Source: an uncultured Ancrocorticia sp. (GTDB taxonomy: Bacteria; Actinomycetota; Actinomycetes; Actinomycetales; Actinomycetaceae). From it: DNA of 6,808 nt. Numbering within the stretch: the stretch's first letter is position 1; the number at the start of each line of letters is the position of its first letter. The translations under genes were made by a program, and so were the position numbers. The notes beneath the pieces were generated by a model, which worked only from the letters and a program-made list of their open reading frames with translations, was not told the DNA's origin and did not search any database. Positions 1 to 5,574 of this stretch are shown piece after piece. The stretch covers positions 1-6,808 of the forward strand of contig CAJPTB010000102.1 in NCBI GenBank assembly GCA_905373325.1. The letters run 5' to 3'.

Positions 1-13
1 TTGATGACCATAG

Positions 14-86
14 TGGGCCCGGTCGGACTCGAACCGACGACGCCTGCGGTGTAAACGCAGTGCTCTGCCAACTGAGCTACAGGCCC
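14..86 (-). tRNA. tRNA-Val, anticodon UAC
   Basis: The minus strand folds into a complete 73-base cloverleaf. The acceptor stem is GGGCCTG paired with CGGGCCC (one T-G wobble) and the discriminator base is A. The D arm reads GCTCAGTTGGCAGAGC. The anticodon stem is CTGCG/CGCAG around the loop TTTACAC, which gives anticodon UAC at 53-51, reading valine GUA and probably other GUN codons by wobble. The T arm is GTCGG-TTCGAGT-CCGAC. The 3' CCA is not encoded: the bases after the discriminator are CTA, so CCA must be added enzymatically. The upstream neighbour on the same strand is the DUF3052 gene, leaving little room for a separate promoter. Confidence 0.97.
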
Positions 87-88
87 TC

Positions 89-115
89 GGCGTCGGCCGG
101 CAAAGGGCCAACGCC
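89..115 (-). terminator. Hairpin between the DUF3052 gene and tRNA-Val
   Basis: On the minus strand GGCGTTGGCC and GGCCGACGCC form a 10-bp stem with one T-G wobble and a 7-base loop. It lies 13 bases after the DUF3052 stop codon and ends only two bases before the tRNA 5' end. No U-tract follows. It could be a U-less terminator for the DUF3052 gene, or a structured leader or processing signal if the tRNA is co-transcribed. The stem is seen directly; its role is inferred. Confidence 0.5.
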
Positions 116-128
116 ACAAGTGATTACT

Positions 129-527
129 TTAGCGCCTGGCGCCGGTCGCCGTCAGGCGAATTCCGGTCCAATTCTTGCTCGCCGCCACATTCGTGGTGGC
201 CATGAGGCCGGCCGTCTCCGCCGCCTCTTCGACGACCGCCGCGGAAACATGCCCGGGTTCGCGCGGACCGGGCACCAGGAGCCAGCACACCGCCGAGTCA
301 GATTCCAGATTTGCCTTCATGTCGAGGAAAAGGTCCGCCAAGTCGTCGGCATTGCCGTCGTCGTCGCGCCACCAAGCGATTGCGCCGTCCGCAATGTCGC
401 CGTAGTCCTCATCGACGAGCTCTTCGCCGGTGGACTGCTCGATCGCGGAGCGCACCTCTTCGGCGACGTCGTCGTCGTATCCGAATTCTTGAACAATGCT
501 GCCTTCGTTGAATCCCAAAGAACTCAT
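129..527 (-). CDS. DUF3052 family protein, function unknown
   Basis: This encodes 132 residues from the ATG at 527. I recognise the family by its pattern: an N-terminal part (VQEFGYDDDVAEEVR), a G-E-E-L-V-D-E stretch, an acidic A-W-W-R-D-D-D-G segment at residues 51-58, then LVPGPREPGHV and a final EAAETAGL...NW...RL. This is the DUF3052 family of Actinobacteria, which from memory also lies beside aceE in mycobacteria. No signal peptide or membrane segment is visible, so it is probably cytosolic and strongly acidic. An upstream in-frame ATG at 545 is possible, but 527 fits the usual family start better and has a purine-rich GGGGTGGG upstream, whereas the one at 545 has no spaced Shine-Dalgarno. 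The biochemical role is unknown. The gene is transcribed divergently from aceE. Confidence 0.88.
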   Translation of the reverse strand: MSSLGFNEGSIVQEFGYDDDVAEEVRSAIEQSTGEELVDEDYGDIADGAIAWWRDDDGNADDLADLFLDMKANLESDSAVCWLLVPGPREPGHVSAAVVEEAAETAGLMATTNVAASKNWTGIRLTATGARR

Positions 528-565
528 GTGAATAGCCCACCCCATTCCGGCCGATTTGGCAAATG

Positions 566-599
566 GTGAAGGCTTTCACGACAAACGTTTACTTTCGAA
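566..599. promoter_or_regulatory. Short palindromes in the divergent DUF3052/aceE promoter region
   Basis: Three palindromic elements lie close together: GTGAAGGCTTTCAC (566-579, arms GTGAA/TTCAC), AAACGTTT (583-590) and TTCGAA (594-599). They sit between the two divergent start codons and upstream of the candidate aceE -10 element, where a regulator of either gene would bind. The symmetry is read directly. I do not recognise any of them as the site of a named regulator, and short palindromes also arise by chance. Confidence 0.3.
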
Positions 600-600
600 T

Positions 601-629
601 CTGCGAAACACACCCAACGCCGCTACACT
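601..629 (+). promoter_or_regulatory. Candidate aceE promoter
   Basis: TACACT at 624-629 fits the actinobacterial -10 pattern TANNNT. Seventeen bases upstream, CTGCGA (601-606) would be a poor -35, matching the TTGACA consensus at three of six positions. Transcription would begin near 636 and give a leader of roughly 90 bases before the GTG start of aceE. It is the best -10 I see in this interval, but one hexamer is weak evidence. Confidence 0.35.
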
Positions 630-655
630 GGAAGCAACATTGTGGGACCTTCGTC

Positions 656-700
656 CGCACCTTCGACCCGTCGGTGCGATCCACCGCCAACGCGATCCAC
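656..700 (+). repeat. aceE leader: hairpin and 9-base direct repeat
   Basis: CGCACC (656-661) can pair with GGTGCG (673-678) to form a hairpin with an 11-base loop. A smaller GGAC/GTCC hairpin lies just before it (645-656, sharing one base). Overlapping the right arm is GCGATCCAC at 676-684, repeated exactly at 692-700, a 16-base period. The elements end 13 bases before the Shine-Dalgarno. They could be operator half-sites or leader structure; I do not recognise a known riboswitch. Confidence 0.35.
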
Positions 701-712
701 AAACCAAAACGT

Positions 713-719
713 AAGGAAG
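713..719 (+). promoter_or_regulatory. Ribosome binding site of aceE
   Basis: AAGGAAG lies five bases upstream of the GTG at 725. It decides the start codon. The reading frame stays open back to an ATG at 563, but that start has no Shine-Dalgarno, and the 54 extra residues do not resemble the N-terminus of AceE proteins. Confidence 0.8.
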
Positions 720-724
720 AACAA

Positions 725-3472
725 GTGAGCGTGCAGCCCGGTGCATCACCGTTGATCAACGGCCAGCCGAACTACGTACCCGACATCGACGCCGAGGAAA
801 CCAGCGAATGGCTCGAGTCGATCGACGACCTCATCCAGACGGGCGGGCCCAAGCGCGCCCGCTACATCCTCATGTCCATGGAGGAACACGCCCGGCGCAA
901 GGGCGTCGAGACCCCTCCGAACCTGACGACCCCCTACGTCAACACAATTCCCGTCGAAGAGGAGCCCCTCTACCCCGGCGACGAGACCCTCGAACGCCAG
1001 TTCCGCCGCTGGGTCCGATGGAACGCCGCCGTCATGGTCACGCGCCAGCAGCGCCCCGGACTGGCCGTGGGCGGCCATATCTCCTCCTTCGCCGCTTTGG
1101 CCACCCTCTACGAGGTCGGGTTCAACCATTTCTTCCGGGGCAAGGACCACCCCGGAGGCGGCGACCAGGTCTTCTTCCAGGGGCATTCGTCTCCCGGCAA
1201 TTACGCGCGCGGCTTCCTCGAAGGCCGCCTGACCGAGGCGGACCTGGACTCCTTCCGGCAGCAAGTCTCAAGAAAGTCGGGCGGCCGCGGCCTTCCGTCT
1301 TATCCGCATCCGCGCCAAATGCAGGACTTTTGGGAATTCCCCACCGTTTCCCTGGGCATCGGCCCGGCCGCGGCTATCTATCAGGCGTGGTTCAACAGGT
1401 ACCTGAACAATCGGAGCATCAAGGACACAAGCGACCAGCGCGTGTGGTGCTTCCTGGGCGACGGCGAAATGGACGAACCCGAGTCGCGCGGACTGCTCCA
1501 GCTTGCGGCGACCCAGCAGCTTGACAATCTGACCTTCGTGGTCAATTGCAACCTCCAGCGCCTCGACGGGCCCGTGCGCGGCAACGGAAAGATCATCCAG
1601 GAGCTCGAAGCCTTCTTCAAGGGCGCAGGCTGGAACGTCATCAAGGTCATCTGGGGCCGCGAATGGGACGTGCTGTTCCAGGCCGACAAAGAAGGCGCCC
1701 TCGTCAATCTCATGAACGAGGTGCGCGACGGCGACTACCAAGGCTTCAGGGCCAACGACGGCTCTTTTGTGCGCGATTCGTTCTTCGGCCGCGACCCGCG
1801 GACCAAGGCGATGGTCGCGGACTGGACCGACGATCAGATTTGGTCGCTCAAACGCGGCGGACACGACTATCACAAGGTCTATGCCGCCTACCGCGCCGCG
1901 ACGGCCTACAGGGGCCAGCCGACCGTCATTTTGGCCCACACGGTCAAGGGCTATGCCCTCGGGACGAACTTCGCCGGGCGCAACTCGACGCACCAGATGA
2001 AGAAGCTCAACTCGGCCGACCTCCGCCTGCTGCGCGACACCCTGCACCTGGACATCTCCGACGCGCAGCTCGAGGATCCCTACAACGCGCCGTATTTCAA
2101 ACCGGATCCGAGCGAGCCTGCGATGGAATACATGGTCGAGCACCGCAAGCAGCTCGGCGGGTACCTTCCCGAACGCCGGGTGTTCTCAGGAGGGGTCGAG
2201 CTTCCCGCCCAGAAGCACTACGACGCCATCACCACCGGCTCCGGCAAGCAGAAGGTCGCCACCACCATGGCGCTCGTACGCCTCATCAAAGACATCGCCA
2301 AAGACAAGGCCTTCGGCTTCAGGCTGGTGCCGATCATTCCCGACGAGGCGCGCACCTTCGGCCTCGACGCGATGTTCCCGACGGCCAAGATCTTCAACAC
2401 GCTGGGCCAGCAGTACACCTCCGTGGACCACGACCTGCTCCTTTCGTACAAGGAGTCTGAGAGCGGCCAGCTCTTGCACACGGGCATCTCCGAGTCCGGC
2501 TCGGTGGCCGCCTTCCAGGCTGTGGGCACCTCTTACGCGACTCACAACGTCCCGATGGTCCCGTTCTACATCTTCTACTCGATGTTCGGCTTCCAGCGCA
2601 CGGGAGACCAGTTCTGGGCAGCGGGCGATCAGATGGCGCGCGGATTCATCGTCGGGGCGACCGCCGGCCGCACGACGTTGGCCGGCGAGGGCCTGCAGCA
2701 CATGGACGGGCACTCCCCCGTCCTTGCATCGACCAATCCCGCCATCGTCCAGTACGATCCGGCCTACGCCTATGAGATCGCGCACATCATGAAGGACGGC
2801 TTCGTGCGCATGTACGGCGACGGGTCGGACGGGCGCGACCAGAACGTCATGTACTACCTGACTGTGTACAACGAGCCCATCCATCAGCCGGCCCAGCCCG
2901 ACGGCGTCGACGTTGAAGGCATTGTCAAAGGCCTCTACCTCCTTGAACCCGCCGAGGGGGACGGGCCGCGCGTCCAGCTCCTCGCCTCGGGCGTGGGGGT
3001 TCCGTGGGCCCGCGAGGCCAAGCGCATGCTCGCCGAGGATTGGGGCGTGCAGGCCGCCGTGTGGTCTGTCACCTCGTGGCACGAGCTGCGCAAGGATGCC
3101 CTTCAGGCAGACGAGCACAATTTCCTCCACCCGGAGGCCGAGCCTCGCGTGCCCTACGTGAGCGCCAAGCTGCAAGGCGCCGAAGGCCCGTTCGTGGCGA
3201 CGTCGGACTTCGAACACCAGGTTCAGGACGCGATCGCAAAATGGGTGCCGGGAGACTACTACACGCTCGGCGCCGACGGCTTCGGCTTCTCCGACACCAG
3301 GCCCGCCGCCCGCCGATTCCTCAAGATCGACGCCGCCTCCATGGCGGTGCGCGCCCTTCAGGGCCTTGCCGACCAAGGCAAGATCGACCGGTCGACCGTC
3401 AAGCAGGCGATCGACAAATACGACCTGTTCAATCCCAACGCGGCGGATCCGGTTCCCGAAGATCTGGCCTGA
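725..3472 (+). CDS. aceE: Pyruvate dehydrogenase E1 component, homodimeric type
   Basis: This is the thiamine-diphosphate-dependent E1 subunit, which decarboxylates pyruvate and passes the acetyl group to the lipoyl domain of E2, feeding acetyl-CoA to the TCA cycle and lipid synthesis. It has 915 residues (E. coli AceE 887) and aligns by eye along its whole length. The diphosphate/Mg motif is [10 protein letters not shown] from G245, with D246, N276 and Q278 matching the E. coli ligands D230, N260 and Q262. H118, H154 and H423 match E. coli H106, H142 and H407, and the GLQHMDGHS histidines are at 659 and 663. The three transketolase-like domains are complete, with boundaries at roughly 490 and 725. 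A loop at about residues 179-188 ([11 protein letters not shown]) is a few residues longer than in E. coli. No E2 or E3 gene is in the window. It leads a probable operon with ybjQ. Confidence 0.97.
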   Translation: MSVQPGASPLINGQPNYVPDIDAEETSEWLESIDDLIQTGGPKRARYILMSMEEHARRKGVETPPNLTTPYVNTIPVEEEPLYPGDETLERQFRRWVRWNAAVMVTRQQRPGLAVGGHISSFAALATLYEVGFNHFFRGKDHPGGGDQVFFQGHSSPGNYARGFLEGRLTEADLDSFRQQVSRKSGGRGLPSYPHPRQMQDFWEFPTVSLGIGPAAAIYQAWFNRYLNNRSIKDTSDQRVWCFLGDGEMDEPESRGLLQLAATQQLDNLTFVVNCNLQRLDGPVRGNGKIIQELEAFFKGAGWNVIKVIWGREWDVLFQADKEGALVNLMNEVRDGDYQGFRANDGSFVRDSFFGRDPRTKAMVADWTDDQIWSLKRGGHDYHKVYAAYRAATAYRGQPTVILAHTVKGYALGTNFAGRNSTHQMKKLNSADLRLLRDTLHLDISDAQLEDPYNAPYFKPDPSEPAMEYMVEHRKQLGGYLPERRVFSGGVELPAQKHYDAITTGSGKQKVATTMALVRLIKDIAKDKAFGFRLVPIIPDEARTFGLDAMFPTAKIFNTLGQQYTSVDHDLLLSYKESESGQLLHTGISESGSVAAFQAVGTSYATHNVPMVPFYIFYSMFGFQRTGDQFWAAGDQMARGFIVGATAGRTTLAGEGLQHMDGHSPVLASTNPAIVQYDPAYAYEIAHIMKDGFVRMYGDGSDGRDQNVMYYLTVYNEPIHQPAQPDGVDVEGIVKGLYLLEPAEGDGPRVQLLASGVGVPWAREAKRMLAEDWGVQAAVWSVTSWHELRKDALQADEHNFLHPEAEPRVPYVSAKLQGAEGPFVATSDFEHQVQDAIAKWVPGDYYTLGADGFGFSDTRPAARRFLKIDAASMAVRALQGLADQGKIDRSTVKQAIDKYDLFNPNAADPVPEDLA

Positions 3473-3479
3473 AAGGAGG
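3472..3479 (+). promoter_or_regulatory. Strong Shine-Dalgarno of ybjQ touching the aceE stop
   Basis: AAAGGAGG is a near-perfect match to the anti-Shine-Dalgarno. Its first A is the last base of the aceE TGA codon, and it lies four bases before the ybjQ ATG. A ribosome finishing aceE would therefore cover this site, which suggests translational coupling or re-initiation. Confidence 0.85.
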
Positions 3480-3483
3480 CACT

Positions 3484-3816
3484 ATGATCGTCACCACGAC
3501 CAACGGCATCGAAGGCTTCAAGATCGACAGATACCTTGGCCTGGTCACCGGAGAGGTCATTGCGGGCGTCAACCTGTTCAAGGACATCGGCGCGGGCCTG
3601 CGCAACCTCTTCGGCGGGCGTTCGCAAGGGTACGAGAACGAGCTTCAAGCGGCCCGCGAGAGCGCCCAGGAAGAGCTCGTCGAGCGCGCTGAGAAGCTTG
3701 GGGCCGACGCCGTCGTGGGCGTCGACCTCGACTACGAGGTCCTCGGGCAGGGCGACATGCTCATGGTCTCCGTGACTGGCACGGCCGTGACGCTCTCTTA
3801 CGGAGGCCAGGCATAG
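3484..3816 (+). CDS. ybjQ: YbjQ / UPF0145 family protein
   Basis: This encodes 110 residues (E. coli YbjQ is about 107). The match is clear along the length: [11 protein letters not shown] at the start, [12 protein letters not shown] near residues 19-30, [12 protein letters not shown] around 43-54, then [19 protein letters not shown] and [11 protein letters not shown]. The family (PF01906, formerly DUF74) forms small oligomeric cytosolic proteins. It has been described as a possible heavy-metal-binding domain, but no enzymatic role is established. No signal peptide or membrane segment is evident. The ATG at 3484 is chosen for its strong Shine-Dalgarno and its fit to the family N-terminus, although the frame is open much further upstream inside aceE. 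The gene starts 11 bases after aceE, so co-transcription is likely. A hairpin cluster follows the stop codon. Confidence 0.93.
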   Translation: MIVTTTNGIEGFKIDRYLGLVTGEVIAGVNLFKDIGAGLRNLFGGRSQGYENELQAARESAQEELVERAEKLGADAVVGVDLDYEVLGQGDMLMVSVTGTAVTLSYGGQA

Positions 3817-3823
3817 AAAAGGC

Positions 3824-3881
3824 AGCCCCCGAAGGAGGGCTCAAGGCTTCGGAGCCTAGAGGCTTCGAAGCAGGCGCCTCT
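3824..3881. terminator. Three consecutive hairpins, likely bidirectional terminator
   Basis: Between the convergent ybjQ and HAD genes there are three adjacent hairpins. The first is AGCCCCC/GGAGGGCT (3824-3841, one bulged A). The second is AGGCT-TCGG-AGCCT (3844-3857). The third is AGAGGC/GCCTCT (3858-3881, 12-base loop). Read on the minus strand, the last hairpin is followed by GCCTTTTCT, which suits an intrinsic terminator for the yciO-HAD operon. On the plus strand no U-tract follows, so termination of aceE-ybjQ there would be of the U-less kind. AGGCTTCG-N-AGC is repeated at 3844-3855 and 3860-3871. Confidence 0.6.
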
Positions 3882-3909
3882 CGACGGGAACCGCAGCCTA
3901 GGCGGCGGG

Positions 3910-4566
3910 TTAGGAGACTCCGGCGATCAGCAGGTCAGCCAGTTGATCGGGAGTCTCCGCCGTTCGCCAGGCCAGCGCGTACTCCTCTTCGGGAGCGGCG
4001 CCCCAGCGGACAAGCACGGTCGGCAGGCCGTGCGCGGCCGCGCCGTGGACGTCGTACTTCCTGTCCCCCACCATGACGGCGTTCGACGCATTGACGCCGG
4101 CCGCCTCAAGGGCCTCCAGCGCATCGCCGACGATCCAATGCTTGGCTGTGCGGCCGCGAGATTCGTCTGCCCCGCAGACCGCGACGAAGCGTCGCGCGAC
4201 GCCCAGGCGCTCGAGAAGGGCGACGGCGGCTTCGGTCCTCTTCGACGTGGCGATCGCCATGGGCACGCCCGCCTCATGCAGGCGCTCAAGCATGGCCTCG
4301 ATTCCGTCGAAGAGGCTCAGCTCCAATTCCTTCGCCGAATAGCGCCGCCGATAGGCGCCGACAAAATAGCCGGGGTCGACGCCCAACTCGGCGAAGGACT
4401 CGGACAGCGGCGGCCCGACGAACCGCAGGTAGTATTCGCGGGGGTGGACGATTCCCGCCTCTTCCCGCATGATTCGGTCGAACGTCTCAGCGACGGCGTC
4501 CATGGAGTCGACGAGTGTGCCGTCCACGTCGAAAAGCGCCGGCCCTAGCGTGCGGCCTCCGCTCAC
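3910..4566 (-). CDS. HAD-superfamily hydrolase, phosphoglycolate phosphatase-like
   Basis: This encodes 218 residues from a GTG start. All four HAD motifs are present: motif I DVDGTLVDS with nucleophile D13 and acid/base D15, motif II T107-S108 in IATSKR, motif III K142, and motif IV GDRKYD with D168 and D172. Residues about 20-90 form the helical C1 cap, so it is a subclass IA enzyme of the Gph/PpaX/5'-nucleotidase type, a cytosolic Mg-dependent phosphatase on a small phosphorylated metabolite. The substrate cannot be told from sequence, and phosphoglycolate is only one candidate. The start overlaps the yciO stop as GTGA, with GAGGGA eight bases upstream inside yciO as Shine-Dalgarno, so the two genes are probably co-translated. 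The gene ends at a TAA before the hairpin cluster. Confidence 0.9.
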   Translation of the reverse strand: MSGGRTLGPALFDVDGTLVDSMDAVAETFDRIMREEAGIVHPREYYLRFVGPPLSESFAELGVDPGYFVGAYRRRYSAKELELSLFDGIEAMLERLHEAGVPMAIATSKRTEAAVALLERLGVARRFVAVCGADESRGRTAKHWIVGDALEALEAAGVNASNAVMVGDRKYDVHGAAAHGLPTVLVRWGAAPEEEYALAWRTAETPDQLADLLIAGVS

Positions 4567-5180
4567 AACTCGATTCCCTCAACGCTTCCGGCTCCGACGC
4601 GGGCGATCTTGCCCTTGACAAAGTCGAGAACGGTGGTCGGGCCGCCCTCTCCGCACGGGCCTTCGACGACGACGTCGACGACATGCCCGAGGTCGTCCTT
4701 GACCTCCCACCCGTTGACCATCGGGTCCTCCTCTCCCGGAAGGATGAGCGAGGATGTGAGCATGGCCTCCCCCAAGGATTCGAGGATCGCCTGGCTGATC
4801 CTGTGGTCCGGGATTCTCGCGCCCACTGTGTGCTTCTTCGGATTGACCGAGATGCGCGGGACGTCCTTCGTCCCCTTGAGGATGAATGTGTACGGGCCGG
4901 GCGTGAGGGATTTGATAAGTCGGAACTCCGAGTTGCCGACGATCGCCAGCTGCCCCAGCTGGGCGAAGTCGTGGCACAGGAGTGTGAAGTGGTGCTTGTC
5001 TCCTACCTGGCGGATCGAGCGGATCCGCTCCAGGCCTTCTTTGTTTCCGAGCGAACAGCCGAGCGCGTAGCCCGAATCGGTCGGAAAGGCGATGACTTCG
5101 CCCGACCGTATGTGCTCGACCACTTTGTCAACGAGCCTGGGCTGGGGATCGACGGGATGAATCTCGACGTAGCGGACCAT
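4563..5180 (-). CDS. yciO: YciO-type Sua5/YrdC family protein
   Basis: This encodes 205 residues from the ATG at 5180 (E. coli YciO about 206). The family is YrdC/Sua5/YciO, whose Sua5/TsaC members make threonylcarbamoyl-AMP for the t6A modification of tRNAs reading ANN codons. The sequence resembles the YciO branch most: IHPVDPQPRL at residues 7-16, FPTDSGYALGC (32-42), IRQ...HHFTLLC (56-69), TPGPYTFILKGTK (93-105) and a C-terminal GGPTTVLDF. YciO proteins are paralogues of TsaC and may not be the main t6A synthase, so I would not call it tsaC. An in-frame ATG at 5225 exists, but 5180 matches the family start and has a Shine-Dalgarno seven bases upstream. The C-terminus overlaps the HAD gene by four bases. 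Confidence 0.92.
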   Translation of the reverse strand: MVRYVEIHPVDPQPRLVDKVVEHIRSGEVIAFPTDSGYALGCSLGNKEGLERIRSIRQVGDKHHFTLLCHDFAQLGQLAIVGNSEFRLIKSLTPGPYTFILKGTKDVPRISVNPKKHTVGARIPDHRISQAILESLGEAMLTSSLILPGEEDPMVNGWEVKDDLGHVVDVVVEGPCGEGGPTTVLDFVKGKIARVGAGSVEGIEL

Positions 5181-5187
5181 GCGTGCA

Positions 5188-5197
5188 CCTTCCCTTC
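5188..5197 (-). promoter_or_regulatory. Ribosome binding site of yciO
   Basis: The minus strand reads GAAGGGAAGG seven bases before the ATG at 5180. It supports that start over the upstream ATG at 5225. The 68-base gap to the divergent gene at 5249 must hold both promoters; I see no convincing -35/-10 pair for either. Confidence 0.7.
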
Positions 5198-5248
5198 TGG
5201 CATACTCACATTGCACGGTACACAAAAGACTACCAAGGAAGGGGAAGC

Positions 5249-5473
5249 ATGGATCGCCAAGCAGCCGGCGACGCCGCCCGGGCGGCCCTCGAACGGGAAG
5301 GCGTCGGCGACGCGGACGAGGCGTTCGACCTGGCGTCGGTCGACGTCGTCACTCGATGGGTCGTCGCCCGGGCCATTGAGACGGAGGCCAAGCGGACGCT
5401 TCCCGACGCCGGCGTCGCCGGGGCGGGCACGTTGGGCGAGCTCCTCGATCTGGCGGAGAAGGATCGAGCCTAG
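5249..5473 (+). CDS. Small acidic alanine-rich protein, unrecognised
   Basis: This encodes 74 residues from the ATG at 5249, preceded by AAGGAAGGGGA (5235-5245), a clear Shine-Dalgarno. I do not recognise the family. It is rich in alanine (17 of 74) and acidic (16 Asp/Glu against 9 Lys/Arg) and has no cysteine, signal peptide or membrane segment. The central part, about residues 27-50 (DLASVDVVTRWVVARAIETEAKRT), should be helical, and a second short helix is likely in TLGELLDLAEKDR at the end. The frame is open back to an ATG at 5183, but that start lies in the yciO leader and has no good Shine-Dalgarno. The gene is divergent from yciO and followed by a strong hairpin, which suggests an independent single-gene transcript. 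The size resembles acyl carrier proteins, but the D-S-L phosphopantetheine site is absent. Confidence 0.72.
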   Translation: MDRQAAGDAARAALEREGVGDADEAFDLASVDVVTRWVVARAIETEAKRTLPDAGVAGAGTLGELLDLAEKDRA

Positions 5474-5491
5474 ACGGACAGCGGCGAAACA

Positions 5492-5524
5492 GATGAGCAG
5501 GACCCCGGCGGGGTCCTGCTCATC
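5492..5524. terminator. Perfect 15-bp hairpin between convergent genes
   Basis: GATGAGCAGGACCCC (5492-5506) is exactly complementary to GGGGTCCTGCTCATC (5510-5524) with a 3-base loop GGC. It begins 18 bases after the stop of the 74-residue gene and lies 50 bases beyond the stop of the convergent DUF3145 gene, so it can serve as terminator for both. No long U-tract follows on either strand; the minus side has only TGTTTC. The stem is certain. Function as a U-poor terminator is inferred from position. Confidence 0.85.
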
Positions 5525-5574
5525 GATTGAGGCGACTGTCACGGCAAGTCATCGCAGGCGCCGCGGACCGGGCC

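Noticed and set aside
563..724. N-terminal extension of AceE by 54 residues starting at the ATG at 563
   Set aside because: That ATG has no Shine-Dalgarno, the extra residues do not look like AceE, the stretch contains the candidate promoter, and a good Shine-Dalgarno precedes the GTG at 725.
1268..2143. Minus-strand open frame (291 codons) opposite aceE
   Set aside because: Same reasoning: mirrored codon bias of aceE, no recognisable domain and no Shine-Dalgarno-supported start.
2186..3376. Long minus-strand open frame (396 codons) opposite aceE
   Set aside because: It is an antisense shadow of a high-GC gene. Its product has a low-complexity Val/Gly/Arg-rich look and matches no family, whereas the plus-strand AceE match is unambiguous.
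3004..3483. Upstream extension of ybjQ inside aceE
   Set aside because: The frame happens to be open, but the family N-terminus and the strong Shine-Dalgarno place the start at 3484. The upstream translation is Arg/Ala-rich shadow sequence.
4563..5180. Calling the YrdC-family gene tsaC/sua5 (t6A synthesis)
   Set aside because: The segments PTDSGYALGC, HHFTLLC and TPGPYTFILKGTK follow YciO rather than YrdC/TsaC, and the function of YciO is not settled.
5249..5473. The small protein as an acyl carrier protein
   Set aside because: Size and acidity fit, but the conserved Asp-Ser-Leu attachment site for phosphopantetheine is missing.
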